Assembly: GCA_029255685.2 (NCBI GenBank)
Contig: CM055319.2
Location: 38,140,530-38,204,529 of the forward strand
Reading direction: 5' to 3'
DNA length: 64,000 nucleotides
Source: Silene conica
Taxonomy: Eukaryota; Streptophyta; Magnoliopsida; Caryophyllales; Caryophyllaceae
Part shown: piece by piece, positions 56,644-64,000 of the stretch
Position numbering within the stretch: the stretch's first letter is position 1
Layout of the letters: each line of letters starts with the position of its first letter
The notes under the pieces: generated by a model
Databases searched by the model: none
Told to the model about the DNA's origin: nothing
The model's input: only the letters and a program-made list of their open reading frames with translations
Made by a program: the position numbers and the translations under genes

Positions 56644-59600
56644 TCTCAACTAACGTATTATGATACAAGTTGTGATGTGAATGCTCTTCTTACTTGAATT
56701 AGGGCATGTAAACAAAAATAAGGGAAGGAAAAATCAAGCTTAATGGATCATTGGAACTAAGAGTAGCTCCACTCAGGATGATCAAGGAGCTTTGTTTTGC
56801 TTATTTTGCTAAGTATTTCAAGTGTTGTAAGAACAATTTAAAATCCGTATTTTATTTCCTTGTTGGACGAGGAAATGTTAATCCTTTAAACAATTGGTTG
56901 TATTTTGGATAATGAGGTGACTTGGTTTTCAACCCAAGTCACTATTGGTTTTATATTTATGTTCTTAATTAGTTCTAACACTTGCAAATCTTAACATAAA
57001 ATAGAATTGCTTGTGACAATTCAATGTATGACCATTGAGACAGAATAAGTATAGGATACTTAATTCAAATCAGATCAAAATCAAGTTAAGTTAAGAACTT
57101 AATTAAAGAGGAAAAGTTATCAACCATTCTAAACTATCTAAGCTATAAAACGGATAATTTCTGTAATAAATCATAAGGGTACACAAACCAACATCAAAGT
57201 CATTGCTTGTGGCCTTAGTAGCTATCTTTGGTAATAAAATGGGATTATTATTACAAAGATAGAGTGGGAGAAATTTAAAATGCCACAAATAGCAAGTGAT
57301 TTTGATTAACACAATGGACATGATCTATTAGTGAATAGTAGGATTTATTGTGTTTTGGTTATGTGAAAGATAAGAAGGAAGATTAAGTTGTGGATAAGAT
57401 CTACGATTTAAGAAAATCTACACCTTATGGTTGTAAAAGGTAGATTAGGCTGTAGATAAGATTCTACGCCTTATCATCCCAAAAGTTGTGGATAAGCCCA
57501 AAGGTTGTAGATAAGATCTACGGTTTGGTAAAAATCTACGCCTTATATCCCAAGAGCAATCTACACCTTATGGTTGTAAAAGGTAGATTAGGCTGTGGAT
57601 AAGATTCTAAGCCTTATCATCCCAAAAGTTGTGGATAAACCCAAAGGTTGTGGATAAGATCTACGGTTTGGTAAAAATCTACGCCTTATATACCAACGGC
57701 CCCGGCCCTGGAGGATACTTCAAAGATAAATTCTTGAAGTTTGTAAGGAAAAATTCTATACATGGATAAGATCCATGATAGAGTCCTCGTACAGTACAAG
57801 ATAAGATAAATGTGGGGAACTGAAAGTTCCCACACACAAAATTATATACCATAAGAAAAGACTCTTATAGAAACTACGGGAGGACACTCGAAGAAAATTA
57901 TTCAAAAGACTTTGTAAAGGCTCAAGAAAGGGTTCTTGGATTTAGATGGTGATCTAAATGTGCCAATGCAAAGAACCATGAAATTTATAAGATATACGTG
58001 CTGATAAATGAGATTTGTTGAGAGAAGCATAAGCAGACATGTGGATGTCTGCAGTCTACAAAGTTAAGGGTAACTTTGTTGAAAGTAGTAAGGTAATTCA
58101 TTGAGAATGAATTCAGTAAACTCAATAACCACTTTTCAAAAGGGTATTTGAAAAGGATGTGACTATTAGCACATATGGTTGAAGTCCCAACCATTTCAAT
58201 TCATTAAATGTTAAGGAACATTGAATTGAGTGGGAGCTTTATGATTTACGGTTAAATGTAAAGTTCAGTGGGAGTTCTTGCTCCAGGATTTGAAGCTATT
58301 GATTCATGGGTATGACTTCGGGATCTTCAGAATCAGGCAAGAACAAGAGTTTAGTGGGAGTAAACGTTATCTAAAACAACTCATTGCTCGTTTGGAATGA
58401 AGCATTGATACCCATGAGAGGTACACGAGTTTTTGGTTCTAGATAACATATTGATATGAATTAAATCTAATTAAACATGGGATGTTATGTTAAGATTGTA
58501 AAAGACGTCTTGTTTATAAAGTATTAAGGTTGTTCATAGAGATGAAGATAGTAAAACCATGATGGGATCATGGAAATTTATCGAACCTTAAGTACTATTG
58601 TTTGCACGTTTAAATCACTAATGTTTCCGCCATTAGTATAATCGTGTAAAGTGGATGCGCACCGCTTGCAGGACAACCCCTTGGAGCAGGTGTTAAACCA
58701 ATGATTAAACCTTGGTAAATTGTCAAAGTATTCTCCAATGAAGATAAAAGACAAATTCAAGATTTTGGAAGATAACTTAGTCGTATGGTAAAAGGTTTGC
58801 AACGACTCAAGTTCCAAGATACCAAGCAAAGATTTGTGATAATCTTTGGCTTACATTCATTGACTATGCATCTCAATGACTTGTATTTTAACTACAAGGT
58901 CATCACAAGATTCTACAAAATGTGTAAGTTCACAAATTATGTAAAGGCATTGCTGTGGCTGGGAGTTACACAATGCACATAATCTTATTCGCTAGTCATG
59001 AGAATGACTTGTCTCTTTCAGATGAAAGATTTATGTGTGGATATGATCCGCAAAGTGAACGATCGCACGAACCGTGGTAAACCTGGTTTACTCAAAATGG
59101 AGATAATTACAATTTTAAGGGATGTAAACGAGAGACCCTAAAGCTGATTGTAAATTAAATGGTGTTCAAAGGTTGACCACTTGGATGGTGTGATCCACTA
59201 ATTGTTTGAGTTATTTATAACTCACGAAAGGTCAAGTAAAATTCAAATGGGATGGTAAGACCATATTGAACCCCATTAAAGTGAATTGAATTATCATGAC
59301 CTCGCCCCTAGTTGCTTAAGTGAGGTGACATCTCAATGCAACCGGATGTGTGATGCGATTGATGGCGAGTTCAATTGCCATAGAGTCATACAGGATGACT
59401 AATCGATCACCTAGGCATAGACATGTTAAGAAACATTTGCCGGGCTAATTACCGCTGATAGAGCTCTGGCGTACTCTTATTAAAAGACTGCCTGGTCGTG
59501 GCGGGAGCATCTATCGTGTTTCACATGAGTCAGTTCTTGGACTAATGACTATTCTCAGAGGTGGCACAGTTTTCAGATTAACTTTGATTTATGTCCTAAC

Positions 59601-59914
59601 ACCTTCGTAACTGGGGTTTATAAGGACATATTTTGGGTTATGATGGGCTGTGGCCAGCCGGAAGGAATGAGTCGATTAGGAATTGTCCACCCCTTGTCAG
59701 GGTTGAGAAATATCTCTAGGCCACTCGAGGAGAATAATAACTAAAAATGCGTGGCCACGCTCGGAAGGTATCTATGGTAGATAATTCCGGTCAGTAGTTA
59801 TAAACTCCAGATCGATATAAACCACTCTAGATTTTAATCAATTGCCGGCACGACCTGAGAGGACGCCATGCATTGAGTGGGAGATAGTAATAGGGCAAGA
59901 GAATTGGTGACACA
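56644..59914 (+). other. Element E unit 2 3' non-coding module
   Basis: Like unit 1, with a 6-bp insertion in the GGCCCCGGCCC stretch near 57700. About a dozen substitutions relative to unit 1 cluster between 58277 and 59914, whereas the first 1.6 kb is almost unchanged. The palindrome is at 59749-59760. Confidence 0.82.
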
Positions 59915-59939
59915 CACTTGTCTCGGACAAGTGGGAGAT
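59915..59939 (+). promoter_or_regulatory. Element E unit 2 polypurine tract with hairpin
   Basis: Arms 59915-59922 and 59926-59933, identical to unit 1. Confidence 0.85.
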
Positions 59940-61240
59940 TGTTGGAGGAAGTGTCCTCGACAATAGTGTGTTGACATAATTAAAACTCATTTGAATGAAA
60001 CACAACTAGGAGTGTTACTCTTTTAAAGTCGACTGATCAACATTTACCGGTAATGATTGGCTGTCTAGAGTTTGACATTATCGTCATATGATGGTAGTGA
60101 TCAGTTGATCCCTTAAGGTCATATCTTTAGGGAATTCCGTCTCAATGGAATAATTAATTAATATTGTATTGGATACGAATTAATTAATAACTAGAAATTT
60201 GGAAATGATTTTACGTGACGAATATTATTATAATGGGATTATAATAATAAAGGTCAAAGTAATAAAATAATTTTATTACACGGTTTTATTTATTCGTTCA
60301 GGAAACGATTAAATTGAGAATGAACACGGTTGATCATAAAATTACAAAGAGTAGTAATCAAAATTATGACATTACATTTTTATAAGATAATAATTTCGAA
60401 TTATTAGAGGAATTATTTAAATGTTATAAAATTGTGAATTATGAATTTTAAAGAGTTAAAATTGCATAAATTAACAAATTGGTTCATGTGTTATGGGACA
60501 TGTGTGACATGTTACAACTTAACACAATTGACAAAGATAAAATGGAGTCCATTTTACTCCATTTTGAACGTGTGATTGTGTGTAATTGTGGTAGTGTTAA
60601 TTATCTTATTATAAGCTAGTCTTACACTACATGCATTAGCTTACACACCTAGCACTAGGTGTAAGAGATGTGTAAGAACTTATGCTTGTAAGAAAAGTAA
60701 TAAGAATGAACATGCATTGGTGCCTTAGCCAAGAGATGGCCGGCTATTGCATGTAGTAGTGAGCTTGTATTTGCTCCTTATATACACTACATAACATAAT
60801 ATGAATGTATGGGATGCTTATTCATTCATACACACAAGTTCATTCCACACTACTCTTATTCTCTTTAGAAAATAGTTTTTCTAGAGAAATAAAATCATTT
60901 TCTCATACTAATAATATTAAGAGTAATATTATTATTAATATTTCTAGTATACTTATACTAATTTTCTAGTAACAAAATTAGTATTAGTTTGAGATCGGGT
61001 CCTTGATACGCATCTTTTGGAGACGATTTTTCTTAGATCGTTTAAGGGTATTTCGGTGGTTTGAAGACTCATATAATAGGTGATTATTGAGTATAAACCT
61101 TCTAAAACCAATGTAAGGACTATCTCATCTTATGATATCATCTTGCATGCATAAGATCCATTTAAGTTTTATGACCTAAACTTAAAGAAACAAAACTCAT
61201 ATTAGATTTGAGTATAAAATAAGGAACCTAGTTTCCAACA
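59940..61240 (+). repeat. Element E LTR 3
   Basis: 1301 bp, followed by the CAAGG duplication. It differs from LTR 2 at about five sites, four of them in the first 580 bp. The U3 hairpin is at 60029-60108 with arms unchanged. Confidence 0.94.
60029..60108 (+). other. U3 nested hairpin, E LTR 3
   Basis: The arms are identical to LTR 1. One G-to-A change lies just outside the 3' arm. Confidence 0.82.
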
Positions 61241-61245
61241 CAAGG

Positions 61246-62666
61246 AAGGCGCGGAAAACGTGGTAGCTGACCACCTATCTCGCCTAAAGTTGACAGATGG
61301 GGAAGATTCTTTACCTATTGATGATTCATTTCCTGATGAGAGTTTATTTATCATTAATAGTTCAGGTTCTTATCCCCCTCCTTGGTATGCTGATTTTGCT
61401 AACTTTGCTGTCACAGGTAAAATCCCTCCTGAGTTGTCATGGCAACAAAAGAAGAGATTTATGTTTGATGCAAAACAGTATTTTTGGGATGACCCTTATG
61501 TTTTCAAAGAATGCGGAGATGGACTTATCCGGAGATGCGTCCCCCAATGGGGGGTGAAGGACATTCTGGAAGCATGTCACTCTTCTGCATATGGTGGTCA
61601 CCACGGTCCATCTAGGACCGTGGCCAAGGTATTACAGTCTGGTTTTTATTGGCCTACTTTGCATGCTGACTATAGGAATTTTATAGGTAACTGTGATGCT
61701 TGTCAAAGAACTGGGAATGTCTCAAAAAGACATGAGATGCCGCAGGTTGGTATTTTAGAGGTAGAGATTTTTGATGTCTGGGGCATTGATTATCAAGGAC
61801 CTTTTCCTAGTAGTCAAGGTAACAGGTATATTCTTGTGGCTGTTGATTATGTGTCTAAGTGGGTAGAAGCTATTGCTACTCCCCATTGTGATGCAAAGGC
61901 TGTTATTAAGATGTTTAAAAAAATCATATTTCCTCGTGTTGGTGTCCCTAGGGTTGTCATAAGTGATGGAGGTTTGCATTTTAAGGAGAAACGCTTAGGT
62001 GACTTGTTAAATAAATTCGGTGTCCAACACCGTAGGGGTTTAGCTTACCACCCTCAGACTAGTGGTCAAGTTGAGATCTCTAATAGAGAACTCAAGGAGA
62101 CCCTAGCCAAAGTAGTTTCTAAGTCTAGGAAAGATTGGAGCCTAAAATTTGATGATGTTTTATGGGCCTATAGGACCGCGTTCAAAACCCCAATAGGAAT
62201 GTCACCATTCCGATTGATTTATGGTAAGACTTGTCATTTACTAGTAGAGTTAGAACGTAAGTCTTGGTGGGCTATATGTGATCTTAATTTAGACCCTAAT
62301 CTTTCCCGTGAGAAACGTTTGTTGCAGCTCAATGAGTTAGAAGAATTCAGGTTGTTAGCCTATGACAATGCCAGGATTTACAAGGAGAAAACAAAGCGCT
62401 GGCATGACAAGAGAATCATTAGGCGTGATTTTCAGGTAGGTGATAGGGTGTTGCTTTTTAATGCTCGTATTCGTCTTTTTCCTGGTAAGCTGAAATCCAG
62501 GTGGAGCGGACCCTACACCATCACAGCTGTCTCAAAATTCGGGTCAATCGAATTAGAAACCTCATCTGGTGAGAGGTTCAAAGTCAATGGCCAATATGTG
62601 AAGCACTTCAGAGGAGAGAACGAATTTGTCGGAAAGGTCGAAGTTTCTTACTTTGACCCCTTTTAG
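61246..62666 (+). CDS. int: Element D integrase (C-terminal part of pol)
   Basis: It inserts element cDNA into nuclear DNA. The frame resumes after E with the end of RNase H (VVADHLSRL), then the integrase zinc domain (H107 and H114/115, C145, C148 counted from the GTG at 61260) and the catalytic core with D177 (WGIDYQGP), D236 (ISDGGLHF) and E272 ([10 protein letters not shown]), the last two 35 residues apart as in active integrases. The C-terminal part (about 330-468) has the usual basic, Trp-containing fold region (RWSGPYTI). No stop interrupts it. There is no real initiator because it is the tail of a polyprotein. It looks chemically complete although the upstream RT and RNase H are destroyed. 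Confidence 0.9.
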
Positions 62667-62718
62667 GATGCTCCTCGATAGGTAAAAAGGTCGTGCGGGA
62701 CCTCTTAAACAAGCGCTA

Positions 62719-62736
62719 CACGGGAGGCAACCCGTG
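62719..62736 (+). other. Hairpin GGGAGGCAACCC behind pol
   Basis: CACGGG (62719-62724), loop AGGCAA, CCCGTG (62731-62736). It lies 50 nt after the pol stop. I recall similar GGGAGGCAACCC strings after pol in other plant Gypsy elements. Confidence 0.6.
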
Positions 62737-62832
62737 CTCTAGCTTAAGTTTACGTTTTTTTTATTTTCCGTTTTATCCTTGATGAAATTTGAAATTTCTG
62801 CAGAAAAATAAAAAGAATTCGTCAGTACAAGC

Positions 62833-62965
62833 GGTCGACCGACCCAACTACTAGGTCGACCGACCAACTGGCAGCTTTAAATATTTTCTGACAGGTTAAG
62901 TAAAAATTTGCAGAACAGGTAAAAAGGACGGAGGTCGACCGACCGACAATTGCGGTCGACCGACC
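62833..62965. repeat. GGTCG doublets 16 and 17 (D spacer)
   Basis: Units at 62833-62865 and 62933-62965, each two GGTCGACCGACC boxes with linkers CAACTACTA and GACAATTGC, 100 bp apart. Confidence 0.95.
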
Positions 62966-63441
62966 GCGCGTGTTTTTTCTGGTTTTTTTTAGAGTCAAAG
63001 TCACGGGTGTTTTGTGTTTTGAAAACACAATTTTTGCCTTCATTTGCTCACACCTCCTGTATCCCTTTTTCTCTCTTAAAACCCTAAAAAAACACCCACC
63101 TTCTTCATCCTTCACCAATTTACTTGCTTTCTTTCAATTTCCTCCTTCAAGGTATGATTTTCTTCGTTTTCTTTCTTTCTTTTTCGTTTTATATCATCTT
63201 AATTCCGTTCTAGGTGGTTTTAGTTTGTCTTTTTGAGTTCAATTTTGCTCTTAAATTTCGTTTCCATGCTTGTTTGTGTGTTTTTCTCTTTTTTTTCTTC
63301 TTCCTTTTAATTTTATATGCCTAGATCTGTAATTTGTGTGTGATTTCGTGCTGTTAGGGTTAGTTTAATTCTTCCTTTCAATTTTTATGCCATTTTCCGC
63401 AAAATTTTTACCCCTGGAATTCCGACTCTGACACTGTTCAC

Positions 63442-63727
63442 GGTCGACCGACCCAAAACGGAGGTCGGCCGACCAAAATTTGAATTTCCTGGGTTTCGTA
63501 ATTTACAGATTCTGCATTTTCTTCTGACAGTCGGTCAACCGACCTAAAACTGAGGTCGGCCGACCAGAACTGTGTTTTTCCTGAATTTATATTTTTGCAG
63601 TTCCTGACATCTTTTCGTTAGTTGGTCGACCGACCTAGGTTTCCGGTCGGCCGACCTGTTGCGCTACAGCAATTCTGATTTTTCTCGCATAAATGGTCGA
63701 CCGACTTAACTGTGAAGTCGGCCGACC
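63442..63727. repeat. GGTCG doublets 18-21 (inside the predicted D intron)
   Basis: Units at 63442-63474, 63533-63565, 63624-63656 and 63695-63727. Spacing is 91, 91 and 71 bp. The first box is GGTCGACCGACC-like and the second (G/A)GTCGGCCGACC in all four. Sequences between units share loose CTGACAG/GTTACAG/TTTCTG strings. Confidence 0.95.
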
Positions 63728-63837
63728 CATGTCTGTTACAGGAGTTTCTGTTTTTGCAATTTTCATTCCTAAATTTGTTAAAGTAATGTTTTCATATTCA
63801 CAAGACTTTTTTTTTTATTGAACTTTTCAGATTTACA

Positions 63838-64000
63838 ATGTCTAGCCGTGATCAAGGTGGAAAGCGCTCCCGCACTTCGGGTGCAAGCACCTCCAGAGGC
63901 CGTGTTCCTAGGTCGAGAGGTTTGACGGTGCAAGACACGGATAGTCTACCCAACTATCCGCAAATCACTTTCAGCACTCCGGCTCAGAAAGCCCGATTCC
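63838..64000 (+). CDS. Start of Athila ORF1/env-position protein (runs off the window)
   Basis: ATG at 63838 opens 54 codons to the window edge: a Ser/Arg-rich start (MSSRDQGGKRSRTSG, SRGRVPRSRG) and then NYPQITFSTPAQKARF. This resembles the N-terminal part of Athila ORF-1-type proteins, which in Athila-like elements lie in the env position after pol. The function is unknown; an envelope role is only inferred from position. The upstream splice acceptor and the A-rich context (TTTACAATG) support the start. Confidence 0.6.
   Translation, partial: MSSRDQGGKRSRTSGASTSRGRVPRSRGLTVQDTDSLPNYPQITFSTPAQKARF

Larger units (their letters stand above)
43953..61240 (+). mobile_element. Element E: tandem dimer of a gag-only Copia element (LTR-gag-LTR-gag-LTR)
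   Basis: Three LTRs of 1300-1301 bp (43953-45252, 51943-53243, 59940-61240) separate two internal regions of about 6.69 kb. One 5-bp duplication, CAAGG (43948-43952, 61241-61245), brackets the whole 17.3 kb array; no duplication lies at the middle LTR. Each unit has primer site, leader, intact gag, long 3' non-coding region and polypurine tract but no pol. The LTRs differ at one to five sites plus a 1-bp indel, so the structure is young. Unequal recombination between LTRs after insertion, or integration of a dimer, could explain it. Confidence 0.94.
62667..63837 (+). other. Element D post-pol spacer, with probable 5'-UTR intron for the next ORF
   Basis: It has no pol coding. It contains a CACGGG-AGGCAA-CCCGTG hairpin, six GGTCG doublets, a pyrimidine-rich leader-like segment (63050-63150), and a plausible intron with donor AAG|GTATGA at 63152 and acceptor TTTTCAG at 63830, 7 nt before an ATG. 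Such an arrangement would suit a spliced or internally initiated message for the downstream gene. Confidence 0.6.
38614..64000 (+). mobile_element. Element D: Athila-like Gypsy retrotransposon, interrupted by H and E, both ends missing
   Basis: Three collinear pieces (38614-39963, 43871-43947, 61246-64000) hold protease, RT, an RNase H scrap, integrase, a long 3' region with six GGTCG doublets and the start of a post-pol ORF. The RT-RNase H-integrase order is Gypsy. The protease closely resembles that of C, and the extra ORF after pol fits Athila. Its 5' LTR and gag are lost left of F and its 3' LTR lies beyond the window. Internal deletions in RT and RNase H show it was already dead or decaying, and it is the oldest element in the right half. 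Confidence 0.9.

Noticed and set aside
43953..61240. Two independent E insertions side by side
   Set aside because: There is no target duplication or D sequence between the units, the middle LTR is shared, and a single CAAGG pair brackets the array.
62970..63236. 88-aa Phe/Leu-rich ORF in the D spacer as a membrane protein
   Set aside because: It spans the predicted leader and intron start and its hydrophobicity comes from T-rich sequence.
8487..63727. The GTCGAC inside each box as leftover cloning linker
   Set aside because: Many boxes lack GTCGAC (GGTCGGCCGACC, GGTCTACCGACC), they lie within coding sequence and in both LTRs of C, and the doublet spacing is constant.

Overview
This 64 kb window looks like a heterochromatic, retrotransposon-filled stretch of a flowering-plant nuclear genome. 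It is AT-rich, almost every base belongs to nested LTR retrotransposons, the Copia-type elements carry the plant initiator-tRNA-Met primer site TGGTATCAGAGC, and the Gypsy-type element C carries the tRNA-Asp site used by Athila-like elements. I cannot name the species. No intact host gene, rRNA or tRNA gene is visible. The only possible host coding sequence is two short terminal exons at the left edge (127-330).

Layout. Element B is a gag-only Copia element on the minus strand: 3' LTR 1139-2374, gag 22089-21181, and a 5' LTR truncated at 24885. Element A (2746-19072, plus strand, TSD GTACC) is a younger relative inserted head-to-head into B. Element C (7890-15965, minus strand, TSD GTATT) is an Athila-like Gypsy element with gag and protease only, inserted into A. 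Right of B, 24886-28594 is decayed non-coding Gypsy-like sequence, followed by a 2 kb chromovirus-type LTR (element G, 28610-30601) that lies in the 3' LTR of element F. Element F (30602-38613, minus strand) is the only Copia element here with gag, protease, integrase and RT, but it is broken by a stop codon and an RNase H deletion.

Element D (38614 to the right edge, plus strand) is an older Athila-like Gypsy element. It is cut by F on its left, by element H (39964-43865, minus strand, TSD TTTGA) in RT, and by element E (43953-61240, plus strand, TSD CAAGG) in RNase H. D's integrase is open at 61246-62666. An Athila ORF1/env-position gene begins at 63838 behind a probable 5'-UTR intron. E is a head-to-tail dimer, LTR-gag-LTR-gag-LTR, with one TSD around the whole array.

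Working relations. A, B and E code only for Gag, yet they share Gag homology, primer site, 3' non-coding region, polypurine-tract hairpin and a U3 hairpin with F. F-like elements are therefore the best candidate helpers in trans. Two sequence systems cut across the families. First, a rigid 33-bp doublet (12-bp GGTCGRCCGACC-like box, 9-bp linker, second box) occurs 21 times in Gypsy elements C and D and in the leader of Copia element F, and also inside the C gag coding region. Second, a nested U3 stem-loop in A/B, E and F keeps its pairing through compensatory base changes. These two are the main candidates for something not previously described.
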